From Streptomyces sp. NBC_01549 (GTDB lineage Bacteria; Actinomycetota; Actinomycetes; Streptomycetales; Streptomycetaceae): 64,000 nucleotides of DNA. The stretch spans positions 434,001 through 498,000 of the forward strand of contig NZ_JAPEPW010000004.1 of NCBI RefSeq assembly GCF_026339955.1, read 5' to 3'. The first letter of the stretch is position 1, and each line of letters opens with the position of its first letter. Shown here piece after piece: positions 25,633 through 34,044 of the stretch. The translations under genes were made by a program, and so were the position numbers. The notes beneath the pieces are model-generated. The model made no database searches. It had not been told where the DNA came from and worked only from the letters and a program-made list of their open reading frames with translations.

Positions 25633-26656
25633 CATCGTTTTCGGCCTGGACACGTTCGGGGACGTTCCCCAGGACGACTCGGGCGCCCCGGTCTCCCACG
25701 CGAGGGCGATACGGCAGGTCGTCGCCGAAGCCGTCCTCGCGGACGGCATCGGCGTCGACGTCATCGCACTGGGCGAGCACCACCGTCCCGAGTACTCGGT
25801 GTCGTCCCCGGAGACCGTGCTCGCCGGCATCGCTACACGCACCGAGCGCATCCGTCTGTCCTCCGGTGTGACCGTGCTCAGCTCCGACGACCCCGTGCGG
25901 GTGTTCCAGCGCTTCGCGACCGTCGACGCCCTCTCCGGGGGGAGGGCCGAGGTCATCCTCGGACGTGGCTCGTTCACCGAGTCCTTCCCGCTGTTCGGAT
26001 ACGACCTGAGCGACTACGACACGTTGTTCGAGGAGAAGATCGAGCTGTTCGCGAGGCTGCTGGAGGAGAAGCCCGTCACCTGGTCGGGCACCATGCGGGC
26101 CCCGCTGGAGAACACCGAGGTCTTCCCGACCACCGAATCGGGGCGGCTGACCACCTGGGTCGGAGTCGGCGGCTCACCGCAGTCGGTCATCCGCACCGCC
26201 CGCTACGGCCTTCCGCTCATGCTCGCCGTCATCGGCGGCTCCTTCGAACGCTTCGTGCCCTACACGGACCTCTACCGGCGCGCGGCGCAGCAGTTCGGCA
26301 CCACGGCGCATCCGGTGGGCATGCACTCTCCCGGATTCGTCGCCGACACCGACGAAGAGGCCCGGGAGGTGTTCTGGCCCGGCTACCGGCTCATGCGCGA
26401 CCGCATCGGCGCGCTGCGAGGCTGGGCACCGGTACGTCGGGAGGAGTTCGAAGCCGAGATCGAGCACGGCTCCTTGTACATCGGCTCGCCGGAGACGGTG
26501 GCACGCAGGATCGCCGACGCGGTGAGCGGCCTCGGCGTCGGCAGGTTCGACCTCCTGTACACCGCGGGCCAGCAGCCGGTCAGCGCCCGCCTGCGCGCGG
26601 TCGAGCTTTACGGCACGAAGGTGATCCCCATGGTCCGGGACATCCTGGCCGACTGA
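25625..26656 (+). CDS. LLM-class flavin-dependent oxidoreductase 2
   Basis: A 343-residue paralogue of the upstream gene with the same blocks in order: VDVIALGEHHRPEYSVSSPE, SSGVTVLSSDDPVRVFQRFA, VILGRGSFTESFPLFGYDL, WVGVGGSPQSVIRTARYGLP and LYIGSPETVARRIADAV. Starts at 25625 inside the end of the first gene with AAGGAG 8 bases upstream. The two probably arose by tandem duplication and may form a heteromer, as LuxA/LuxB do, but that is speculation. Confidence 0.9.
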   Translation: MDDIVFGLDTFGDVPQDDSGAPVSHARAIRQVVAEAVLADGIGVDVIALGEHHRPEYSVSSPETVLAGIATRTERIRLSSGVTVLSSDDPVRVFQRFATVDALSGGRAEVILGRGSFTESFPLFGYDLSDYDTLFEEKIELFARLLEEKPVTWSGTMRAPLENTEVFPTTESGRLTTWVGVGGSPQSVIRTARYGLPLMLAVIGGSFERFVPYTDLYRRAAQQFGTTAHPVGMHSPGFVADTDEEAREVFWPGYRLMRDRIGALRGWAPVRREEFEAEIEHGSLYIGSPETVARRIADAVSGLGVGRFDLLYTAGQQPVSARLRAVELYGTKVIPMVRDILAD

Positions 26657-26675
26657 CATCGTGAAAGGAAACGCA

Positions 26676-27392
26676 ATGGACGCACACGACATCCGCACCA
26701 TAGGCATCCTGGGTGCCGGAAAAGTGGGCACCGTCCTGGCGCGGCTGGCCCTGTCGGCAGGCCTTCGCGTGCTGATCGCCGGGTCGGGGGCTCCCGAGGA
26801 CATCTCACTCACCGTAGAGGTCCTCGCACCCGGCGCGATCCCGGTCACCGCCGCTGAGGCGGCGGCTTCGGCCGACATGGTGATCCTGGCGCTTCCCCTG
26901 GGCAAGTACCGCGGGATCCCGGTCGAGGAGCTGCACGGCAAACTGGTCGTCGACGCCATGAACTACTGGTGGGAGGTCGACGGGGTACGCGACGACCTCA
27001 CCGATCCGCGCACCTCCACCAGCGAGATCGTCCAGGCGTTCCTGCCGAGGTCCCGTGTGGTCAAGGCCTTCAATCACATGGGCTACCACGACCTCGAGGA
27101 CGAGGCCCGGCCCGCCGGCGCGCCCGACCGCAAGGCGATCGCCGTCGCCGGGAACAACCCGTCCGACCGGGCCACGGCCGCCCACCTCGTGAACGCCCTC
27201 GGCTTCGATCCCGTCATCGTCGGCCCGCTGGCCGAAGGCGTACGCCTCGAACCAGGCACCGAACCCTTCGGGGCGGACGTCGGCGCCCGCGAACTGCGGG
27301 CCATGGTCGACCGCTTCCCCGCGTCGGAGCGCGGACGAATGGTCGGCCGGGCCCGCGCCGCCGCCGTGATCCCGCCGGCGGAGGCGGCATAG
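26676..27392 (+). CDS. F420-dependent NADP reductase-like protein
   Basis: A 238-residue protein of the F420:NADP oxidoreductase family (ketol-acid-reductoisomerase-like Rossmann fold). IGILGAGKVGTVLARLALSA (~9-28) is the dinucleotide loop; GSGAPEDISL follows the second strand; VILALPLGKYRGIPVEEL, VVDAMNYWWEVDG and VVKAFNHMGYHDLED are diagnostic. The ATG at 26676 has AAAGGA upstream; a GTG at 26661 lacks one. Third gene of the operon behind two LLM oxidoreductases, 19 bp after them, so it probably supplies or recycles their reduced cofactor. Confidence 0.85.
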   Translation: MDAHDIRTIGILGAGKVGTVLARLALSAGLRVLIAGSGAPEDISLTVEVLAPGAIPVTAAEAAASADMVILALPLGKYRGIPVEELHGKLVVDAMNYWWEVDGVRDDLTDPRTSTSEIVQAFLPRSRVVKAFNHMGYHDLEDEARPAGAPDRKAIAVAGNNPSDRATAAHLVNALGFDPVIVGPLAEGVRLEPGTEPFGADVGARELRAMVDRFPASERGRMVGRARAAAVIPPAEAA

Positions 27393-27465
27393 GAACCCTT
27401 TCCGCCAACGGGTCCTCCATGACCAGGACTTGGCTGCGTGGGGGCGCGTCGCGGGCGTCCGCTCC

Positions 27466-27632
27466 GGGCTGGTCGGTTGCCCGTCGATCAGACGCCACAG
27501 CCCCTCGGGGTCGGCCTCGGCCAGGTCATCGGGCAGGAGGGCGTCGGGAAAGCCCTGGCAGGTGACCGGCCTCAGGAACCGGTCGATCGCGGTCATGCCG
27601 ACGGACGTGAAACGGCTGTCCGTCGTGTTCGA
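27466..27632 (-). pseudogene. aldehyde dehydrogenase C-terminal scrap
   Basis: About 55 codons read SNTTDSRFTSVGMTAIDRFL, then RPVTCQGFPDALLPDDL and EGLWRLIDGQPT, matching the last 55 residues of the dehydrogenase at 4146-5744 (SDSRFTSVGMGAIERFLRPV). Neither the catalytic domain nor the stop codon survives. It is the remains of a second, diverged copy. Confidence 0.75.
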
Positions 27633-27712
27633 GGGCCCGTCCACGCGGGGCTCCTATGGGGCGGGCCGGTGACCGCTCGGGCCGCTCCGAGGCGTCCGAG
27701 CGGTCACCACGA

Positions 27713-29521
27713 TCAGCCTCTCGCCCTCGGCGTGCGCGCTCCGCCCGCGATCGGGACACCCGTACGGCGGGCCTGGCGCAGGGTGGCCGGGGAGTCCTCA
27801 CTGCGGGCCGCCTCGGTGGGGATGTCCGGTCGGGCCGGCGTGGTGGGCCGGCCCGCGGGCGGCTGGTAGCCCTCGAGCCGAGCCCGGCCCCAGACGTAGG
27901 GGTCGGCCTGGGCGCTGCCGTACGGCGACCAGGCCAGCCGGGTCTGTCCGGTCCGGTCGTCGGTGTCGGCGTCGTACACGAGGACGTTCATCGCGAACCG
28001 TTCGGGGTCTGCCGCGGCCGGGAGCTCGCTGAGCGGGATCTTCACCTCGACGCTGTAGCTCTGGTAGGGATCGGTCACCGTGCTGACGCAGCGCATGCCC
28101 GGCGCCGTCTTCTCCGCCGGCCCCTGCCGGTTGTCCGCGTCGCGCTCGGCCGCCGGGCCGCCGTCCGCGGCCGTGAACGGGAGAATGCCCGTCTTGAACG
28201 TCACGGAGGTGTCGTTCGCGGCCCCTCGCGGGTCCAGGGCGATCTCGACGGAGTCGGTACGCCAGTGCCTCTTGAGGTCGTCCTGGGCGAGCGCGGCTCC
28301 CTTGCGCTCGTCCAGGACGCGCACCAGGGCGTACAGGTCGTCGCCGTGGCGGGACAGCTTCACCGTCGCCGAGCAGTCGGCGGCCGAGGTTTCATCACCC
28401 TGCCAGTGGCGCAGCGGCAGTTCGGGGCCCGGGTACTCCCCTTCGCCTTCCAGGCCATTGAGCACCGGCGCCGCGTGCACCTCCGGAATCGTCGTCGACG
28501 GTCGGTCGGGGTGGAGCGGCTGGGCGTTGTTCGCCAGCCACGGCATGCCGACCCGGTGTGCCCAGTCACGGAACTCCGCGTACAGCGGGAGCAGTCCGGA
28601 CTGCTCGTGCACCGGCGCCTCCAGCGTCCGTCCGTCCTCGGCCAGCACGCTGAACCACTCCGATCCGAGCGCGTCGGGATCGGTCGGCGCCACGGAAGGG
28701 AGCGCGGCCCATCCCTGGGTGGCGTAGTGACGGGCGGCGTCCCATTTGACCTGCGCCCAGGTCGTACCGTGCGCGCGGGACGACACGCCGGACCACACCC
28801 CGAGGACCGGAAGACCGGTGTCGGGGTCCGTGCGGCGCTGCTCGGCCGCCGACGGTCCGAGAAGGCCGTCGAAGCGGTAGTTCTGGGCCAGCAGCCGCCG
28901 GGGCTGCCAGGCCGTGAGCCCTTCGCGGATGATCTGGTGGGGGAAGGCGTGCGGATCGCCCGCCGCCCGGAAGGCCTCGATGGCCATCCGTGCCGCCAGC
29001 TGGTGCCCGCCGTGCTGGTTGAACGGCCGGGGATCCATCGCGATCACGGTGTGCGGGGTCGTCTCCCGGATCAGCCGGACGACACGTTCGAGGGTGTCCG
29101 GCTCGTTCCAGATACCGGCGGTCAACGGCGCCGACAGCGTGTACCAGAAGTCCGGCTTGTCGAGGTAGAAGATGTTGCGGATGCCGGCGAGGGCGGTGGC
29201 GGCGCGCTCCTCGGTCTCCCGGATCAAGCCGAGAGCGGGGCCTTCCTCCGGGCCCACCGCGTTTCCGCCTCCTTCACCTCGGGTCACGGTGAGCACGCCC
29301 GTGCTCCACCCGTGGCGTTCGCGCCACTGTCCCAGCGTCGCGAAACTGAGCATCTCGTCGTCGGGATGCGCCCCCACGAAGAGCACGTCGTTGTGGGCGG
29401 GGTCGTGGGGGCGGGAAGCCGTGTGTCCGTCCGCGGCCTCGGCGACACCCGCGGAGAGTCCCACGGAGGTGAGTCCGGTCAGCACGGTGGACAAGACGGT
29501 TCGGCGTCGGACGTCGGTCAA
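27713..29521 (-). CDS. secreted PIG-L deacetylase with sugar-binding domain
   Basis: A 602-residue exported metal hydrolase. The start is probably TTG 29521 (AGGAG 10 bases upstream), giving a twin-arginine signal, TDVRRRTVLSTVLTGLTSVG then SAGVAEAADG. Zinc-site motifs of the LmbE/PIG-L fold are VGAHPDDEMLSFATL (~45-59) and NQHGGHQLAARMAIEAF (~165-181). Residues ~365-560 form a beta-rich domain like CBM9/DOMON (APVLNGLEGEGEY, DLYALVRVLDERKG, TDSVEIALDP, YSVEVKIPLSEL). Such enzymes remove N-acetyl groups from sugars; the polymer target is unknown. Stands alone. Confidence 0.88.
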   Translation of the reverse strand: MTDVRRRTVLSTVLTGLTSVGLSAGVAEAADGHTASRPHDPAHNDVLFVGAHPDDEMLSFATLGQWRERHGWSTGVLTVTRGEGGGNAVGPEEGPALGLIRETEERAATALAGIRNIFYLDKPDFWYTLSAPLTAGIWNEPDTLERVVRLIRETTPHTVIAMDPRPFNQHGGHQLAARMAIEAFRAAGDPHAFPHQIIREGLTAWQPRRLLAQNYRFDGLLGPSAAEQRRTDPDTGLPVLGVWSGVSSRAHGTTWAQVKWDAARHYATQGWAALPSVAPTDPDALGSEWFSVLAEDGRTLEAPVHEQSGLLPLYAEFRDWAHRVGMPWLANNAQPLHPDRPSTTIPEVHAAPVLNGLEGEGEYPGPELPLRHWQGDETSAADCSATVKLSRHGDDLYALVRVLDERKGAALAQDDLKRHWRTDSVEIALDPRGAANDTSVTFKTGILPFTAADGGPAAERDADNRQGPAEKTAPGMRCVSTVTDPYQSYSVEVKIPLSELPAAADPERFAMNVLVYDADTDDRTGQTRLAWSPYGSAQADPYVWGRARLEGYQPPAGRPTTPARPDIPTEAARSEDSPATLRQARRTGVPIAGGARTPRARG

Positions 29522-29997
29522 GATAAGAACGCTCCTACGTTGCGGTGACGTATGACAGACGCGTCGGCCGGGCGGTGTCGGACGCGCTCTTCGGTTGCCA
29601 AGCCTGCACCGGACGGGCAAGACACCCTGGCCGACAGGCCGTTCACGCCGGGGCCGACGAGTCTCCCGGTGCTCCGAAACGACCCAAGAGATTGACTAGT
29701 CAAGAAAATGTCCACACTGCCATGCTGCCAAGAACACGGCATGAGTCCCACGCCCGCCCCAACCTGACGGATTCCGCCACGAGTTGGTACCCCGAGAAGG
29801 CAATGAAGAAGAGATCGGGCTCCTGGACCAACCGTCAAGGCCGCATCCGAAGTCCGGTCCGGAATCGGACTTCGGATGCGGGGAACAGACCCTCTCGGCA
29901 GGGAGGTTGTCGAAGACGGCCGACCCGCACCCGCCCGCGTGCTCACACACGGCCGACGGAAGCCCCACATCAAGAACGACGAAGCGGCCGCCCGCGA
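29522..29997. other. gene-free stretch with 16-bp inverted repeat
   Basis: No gene is supported here. CCGCATCCGAAGTCCG (29841-29856) is complementary to CGGACTTCGGATGCGG (29866-29881). TTGACTAGTCAA near 29694 is a perfect 12-bp palindrome 170 bp upstream of the deacetylase and could be its operator. Confidence 0.5.
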
Positions 29998-30122
29998 GCG
30001 TCATGCGCGCGTTCGCTCGAATGCGGTGGTGAGTTCGGTGGTGGTGCGGGCGTAGGTGGGGCCGTCGAGTTCGTGGGCGGCGTGCATCACCTCGGGGAGG
30101 AAGGCGGCGGTGGCGTCGCGGA
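29998..30122 (-). pseudogene. isochorismatase-like hydrolase, C-terminal scrap
   Basis: Reads RDATAAFLPEVMHAAHELDG then PTYARTTTELTTAFERTR, matching the last 40 residues of the hydrolase at 5741-6370 (RDATAAFLPEMMHAAHELNG). One base is missing near the end, so the natural stop is lost. It abuts the same promoter block that the intact gene has, meaning ~170 codons were deleted between promoter and tail. Part of copy 2 of the TetR-hydrolase module. Confidence 0.8.
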
Positions 30123-30135
30123 ACTAGATCCCGTC

Positions 30136-30207
30136 CATCATCCTGAAAGTCGAACCCAAGGGCCGTAAAGCTCCCGTACAGGGCACAGGTGTATGATGGG
30201 CATCATC
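30136..30207. promoter_or_regulatory. TetR/hydrolase control region, copy 2
   Basis: CATCATCCTGAAAGTC (30136-30151), -10 box TATGAT (30192-30197) and GATG-N5-CATC (30195-30207) match copies 1 and 3 in content and order. The hydrolase-side GATG-N5-CATC of copy 1 has no counterpart here. Confidence 0.65.
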
Positions 30208-30254
30208 CAGTAGTGCGGCATCCCACGAGACCGCCCCACGGAAGGCAGGCACGG

Positions 30255-30812
30255 ATGGGCCACTCGCAGGCGGAGAAGGCGGCGACCCGCGCACGCGTCC
30301 TGCAGCTCGCTTCACGCAAGGTCCGCACCGAAGGCGTCACCCGTCTCGGCATCGCGGAGCTGATGAACGAGGCCGGACTCACCCACGGCGGCTTCTACAA
30401 GCACTTCGCCTCACGCGACGACCTGATCGCCCAGGCCGCAGCCGTCGCACTGGCCGAGGGCACCATCAAGATGCAGAGATCCGCACGGAAGAACGAGCAG
30501 GACCCCCGTGCCGGCCTGATCGACGCCTACCTCGCAAAGCGGCATCGCGACATGCCCGACACCGGCTGCGCGCTCGTCTCGCTCGGCGCCTCCACGGGAC
30601 GCGGCGGCCAGGACTTCAAAGAGGCCTACGAGAAGCAGGTCCGAACATACCTGGAGCTCATCGCGGGCCTGGACGACGACTCCGAGGACACCCGCGCCGA
30701 GGCCATGCTCACCCTCAGCGCACTCGTCGGCGCCCTGCTCATGTCCCGGGCCGTCACCGACCAGAACTTCTCCGACGAACTGCTGGAGACCGTCGCCGAG
30801 CGCCTGCGGTGA
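30255..30812 (+). CDS. TetR-family regulator, intact copy 2
   Basis: A 185-residue repressor: GHSQAEKAATRARVLQLASR, HTH GIAELMNEAGLTHGGFYKHF (~33-52), SRDDLIAQAAAVALAEGT, then the ligand/dimer domain with GCALVSLGASTGRGGQDFKE and EAMLTLSALVGALLMSRAVT. ATG at 30255 follows GGCAGGCACGG. Nearly the same as copy 3 at 42487-43074 and, for its first ~113 residues, copy 1. Its divergent hydrolase target is now only a scrap, so it is either an orphan or acts on the other copies. Confidence 0.9.
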   Translation: MGHSQAEKAATRARVLQLASRKVRTEGVTRLGIAELMNEAGLTHGGFYKHFASRDDLIAQAAAVALAEGTIKMQRSARKNEQDPRAGLIDAYLAKRHRDMPDTGCALVSLGASTGRGGQDFKEAYEKQVRTYLELIAGLDDDSEDTRAEAMLTLSALVGALLMSRAVTDQNFSDELLETVAERLR

Positions 30813-30947
30813 ATCACGAGACACAGATCTCGGCCCCTGCACCCACTTCATTGACGGGGGAATTAAAATGTAACTTTACTTGATCCAGCAATTAATATAC
30901 CGTTATCCGTTGCTCCTGGGCATGTCCGCCTCCTTCATGTTCGATAC

Positions 30948-30957
30948 ACAGAGAATC
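30948..30957 (+). repeat. 10-bp target duplication, left
   Basis: ACAGAGAATC directly precedes the left end of the IS4-family element and is repeated at 32493-32502. The ~110 bp before it (30840-30947) are AT-rich, without a gene. Confidence 0.85.
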
Positions 30958-32492
30958 CAACACCGTTGCGTTTGAGTCTTGAGTCGCAGGTCAAGCCCTG
31001 GTGAACGACGCAACGGGACGTCCTGATAGATCAACTTGTGTCGAGCATGAAGATCATCGGGAGTCCCGTTGCAGGAGAAGTCTGTCATCACGCGCACAGT
31101 CGAGGTAGCCGGGGGTGTGTACGCGCCCGGTCACTTGGGTGAGTTGACCCAGATCGTGGACTTCGTGCTGGTGGACGCGGTCATCGAGGAGACCGGGGCG
31201 GTCGAGCGGCGGCTGCGGCTGCTGCCGTCTCGGGTGGTGGTCTACTTCGTCCTCGCGTTGGCCCTGTTCGAGGACTGCTCCTACCGGGGTGTGTGGGGCA
31301 AGCTGGTCGCCGGGCTGGCGGGGCTGGACCTGGTGCGCCCGGCGGCCTCCTCGCTCTCCCGGGCCCGGCGACGGATAGGGGTAGCGCCACTGCGGCGGCT
31401 GTTCGAGATCCTGGCCGGGCCTGTCGCCCGCCTCGGGCAGGCCGGTTCGTTCTACCGCGGGCTGCGGACCGTGGCCGTGGACGGCACCTTGCTGCACGTG
31501 CCCGACGAGGAGGCGCTCACCTGGCGCTATGCCAAGCGCTCGGGCGAGAGCGTGGAGTTCGGCTACCCGCTGCTGCGGTTGCTGGTTCTGGTCGAGTGCG
31601 GCACCCGCGCGATTCTGGCCGCCGCCTTCGGCCCCGAGTCCGAGGGCGAACTCGCCTACACCACACGCCTCTTGGGTGCCCTGGACAGCACGATGCTCCT
31701 GCTGGCCGATGCCGCCTTCGACGCGGCTGAGTTCCTGAACGAGGTGGCCGCCGACGGCGCACAGCTCCTGGTGCGCTCCTCCGCCCGCCGGATCCCCACG
31801 CCTTTGACGCACCTGGGCGACGGCTCCTACCTGGCCCGGATCGGCTACGGCGTACTGCCCGCCCTGCTGACCGTCCGTGTCATCGAGGCCTCCATCACGG
31901 TCACTCTGGCCGACGGCACGATCCGCACGGAGCAGTGGCGACTGCTGACCAGCCTGCTCGATCCGGTCGCCTTCCCGGCCGCCGAGCTTGTTGATCTTTA
32001 CCATGAGCGGTGGCAGTCGGAGACGACGTATTTCTCGATCAAGGCGACGATGCTCGACGGCCGCGTTCTGCGCTCCCGCAGCCTGCAAGGGCTCGACCAG
32101 GAGGTCTACGCCCTGCTGACCACCTACCAGGCCCTGATCCGTGCTGCCGCCGACACCGTCTACTCCCGTCCGGAGGTGGACATGGATCGGATCAGTTTCA
32201 CCGTCCTGCAGACCACCGCCGTCGACACGGTCGTCACCGCGACCGGGATCCTGCCCCCGGCAGGACCTGCCGAGCTCATCGGCACCATCGGCCGGGCCGT
32301 CCTCGACGCCCTGCACCCCGCCCGGCGCCGACACCGCGTCAAGGCCCGCACCCGCAAGAACCCCACCAGCAAGTACGGACCGAACGCCGGGCAACACCCC
32401 ACGACCAGCCAGAACTACACCGTCCACAGCACCGTCACGTTCTTCGAACACGGGCTCGCGAACCGCGCACGGACGTAAACGCAATGGTGTTG
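30958..32492 (+). mobile_element. complete IS4-family insertion sequence, 1535 bp
   Basis: Left end CAACACCGTTGCGTTT (30958-30973) and the complement of the right end, CAACACCATTGCGTTT (32477-32492), differ at one of 16 positions. Both ends are flanked by the direct repeat ACAGAGAATC. Inside is one intact transposase gene. A target duplication of 10-13 bp is usual for this family. All parts needed for movement are present, so this is the one element in the window likely to be active or recently active. Confidence 0.9.
31069..32478 (+). CDS. IS4-family transposase
   Basis: A 469-residue DDE transposase. First Asp in LRTVAVDGTLLHVPD (D138), second in MLLLADAAFDAAEF (D214), and the IS4 signature Y-x2-R-x3-E-x6-K in YHERWQSETTYFSIK (Y311-K325, catalytic E318). 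The N-terminus (GELTQIVDFVLVDAVIEETG) is the conserved IS4 DNA-binding domain and the C-terminus is basic. The TTG at 31069 has GGGAG 5 bases before it; no ATG in frame is better placed. Full length and uninterrupted. Confidence 0.92.
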   Translation: MQEKSVITRTVEVAGGVYAPGHLGELTQIVDFVLVDAVIEETGAVERRLRLLPSRVVVYFVLALALFEDCSYRGVWGKLVAGLAGLDLVRPAASSLSRARRRIGVAPLRRLFEILAGPVARLGQAGSFYRGLRTVAVDGTLLHVPDEEALTWRYAKRSGESVEFGYPLLRLLVLVECGTRAILAAAFGPESEGELAYTTRLLGALDSTMLLLADAAFDAAEFLNEVAADGAQLLVRSSARRIPTPLTHLGDGSYLARIGYGVLPALLTVRVIEASITVTLADGTIRTEQWRLLTSLLDPVAFPAAELVDLYHERWQSETTYFSIKATMLDGRVLRSRSLQGLDQEVYALLTTYQALIRAAADTVYSRPEVDMDRISFTVLQTTAVDTVVTATGILPPAGPAELIGTIGRAVLDALHPARRRHRVKARTRKNPTSKYGPNAGQHPTTSQNYTVHSTVTFFEHGLANRART

Positions 32493-32502
32493 ACAGAGAA
32501 TC
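32493..32502 (+). repeat. 10-bp target duplication, right
   Basis: ACAGAGAATC, identical to 30948-30957, directly follows the right end of the IS4-family element. Confidence 0.85.
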
Positions 32503-32646
32503 TGATCCATGATCATGGGTCTTCGAACTTAACCGTGCCCGGTGGGCACGGTCCGCTGTCAGGGTCTTGACGGGTGCAGAACGCCCGTGACGCTCTGTGA
32601 TTCTTCGAGTTGCGACGCTTGAAGGATCACGTGAAGGGCCACGGGC

Positions 32647-33525
32647 TTGTCCAACGATACGACGCGGCTGTTCGGCTTGGTCGGGGTGGAGGTGGTCGGC
32701 GTCGAGGTCGGCGCCGACGACATTCCGATGCTGGCCCTGGTCACCTGCGATGAGCAGGCCCGATGCTGTCCCGACTGTGGGGTGCGGTCCGGGCGGCCGC
32801 ACTCCTGGGTACGCACTCGTCCGCGGGACCTGCCCGTGGCCGGGCGGCGAACCGGTCCGACCTGGACCAAGCGCCGATGGCGGTGCGTCAACGAGCAGTG
32901 CCGGCGCAAGACGTTCACCGAGGCGCTGCCGTCGATCCCACCGCGGTCGCGGTTGACGTCGCGGCTGCGTACCTCGGTCGGGGAAGCGGTCGCCGACCGC
33001 GGACGGACGGTGGTGCAGGCCGCGCGCGACTTCGAGGTGTCGTGGCCGGTGGCGAACACCGCGTTCACGGCTGCGGCCGAGGCTGCGCTGCCGAAGGACA
33101 CGCCGCCGGTGACGCACCTGGGGATCGACGAGACCCGACGCGGGAAGGCGAAGTTCCGCCTGGTCGAGGCGCCCGATGGCGGTGAGATCTGGGAAGTCGT
33201 CGCCGACCGGTGGCATGTCGGGCTGGTTGACCTGGTCGGCGGTGCCGGGCTGCTGGGGCAGGTCGAGGGCCGCACCGCGGCGAGTGTGTCGGCGTGGATC
33301 GGCGCCCAGACTCGCCAGTGGCGGGCCGGGGTCCAGGTGGTCGCGATCGACATGTGCACCGTGTTCAAAGCCGCGGTGCGCGACTCGCTGCCGCACGTCA
33401 GCACGTGGTGGCCGCAGATCCTCGCCGCGATCACGACCGGCGTCACCAACGGCGCCTCCGAAGGGATCAACAGGGCGATCAAACCGACGCCGTTCATCTT
33501 TACGCGACGCGTTGTAAGTCAAGTA
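32647..33525 (+). pseudogene. ISL3-family transposase, internally deleted
   Basis: From TTG 32647 the N-terminal zinc finger is present (CCPDCGVRSGRPHSW, CVNEQCRRKTF), then the first catalytic region HLGIDETRRGKAKFR and AIDMCTVFKAAVRDSLPHV. At about 33405 it jumps to WWPQILAAITTGVTNGASEG, the region just before the C-terminus, skipping ~100 residues that include the second Asp and the Glu neighbourhood. The final ~25 residues are frameshifted. A GC hairpin, ACCGTGCCC/GGGCACGGT (32532-32552), lies before its left end. Dead copy. Confidence 0.8.
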
Positions 33526-33585
33526 TCGCCGAACCCTGATCGGGAGATGCATAAAGGATTCATATAAAGCTGCTATGCTTCAGGC

Positions 33586-34044
33586 ATGAGTCGCCGAGAC
33601 GCCGCGCACGGCGCTTCCGATGCCATCGGGTCAGCCCTCTACGGTCTGGCCACCAGGGCCGTGAGACGCCTTCCCCGCGACATGAGCCTGACGTCCGCCG
33701 CCACCTTGGCCACCCTGGACAAGACCGGCCCGCGACGGATCACCGATCTGGCGGTGGCCGAGGGCGTCACCCAGCCCGCGATGACCGTCCTGGTCCGGGT
33801 GATGGAGGAATCCGGGCTGGTCGAGCGGAAGGGCGATCCGTCCGACAAGCGGGTCACGCTGGTGTGCCTGACCGAGGCCGGCGCGTCGTACGTCCGGACG
33901 CGACGCCAGGCGGGCGTCGACGCGTACGCGCGGTTGATCGACGAACTCACCGGTGACGAGGTCGAGGCCTTGGCAGCAGCCCTTCCGGCGCTGCTGCATC
34001 TGGCGGAGCTCGAAAGCCACGCCCGAGAGGATTCGGACCGGTGA
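33586..34044 (+). CDS. MarR-family regulator of DHA2 exporter
   Basis: A 152-residue winged-helix repressor: RRLPRDMSLTSAATLATLDK, recognition region AVAEGVTQPAMTVLVRVMEE (~58-77) and wing LVERKGDPSDKRVTLVCLTE (~79-98). Its GTGA overlap (34041-34044) with the exporter gene couples the two. The 60 bp before the ATG are AT-rich (ATGCATAAAG, CATATAAAG, TATGCT) in contrast to the surroundings and hold the likely promoter and operator. Confidence 0.9.
   Translation: MSRRDAAHGASDAIGSALYGLATRAVRRLPRDMSLTSAATLATLDKTGPRRITDLAVAEGVTQPAMTVLVRVMEESGLVERKGDPSDKRVTLVCLTEAGASYVRTRRQAGVDAYARLIDELTGDEVEALAAALPALLHLAELESHAREDSDR

Noticed and set aside
24574..25977. Leftward frame opposite the LLM genes
   Set aside because: Shadow; both LLM genes are complete and well started.
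31054..33552. 832-codon leftward open frame across two transposases
   Set aside because: It runs antisense through an intact IS4 transposase and an ISL3 remnant and is rich in Arg, Pro and Gln with no motif.
24412..33590. Shared operator ATGCATAAAG between the LLM operon and the MarR-DHA2 leader
   Set aside because: A single 10-bp match in AT-rich promoters, without symmetry; too weak to claim common control.
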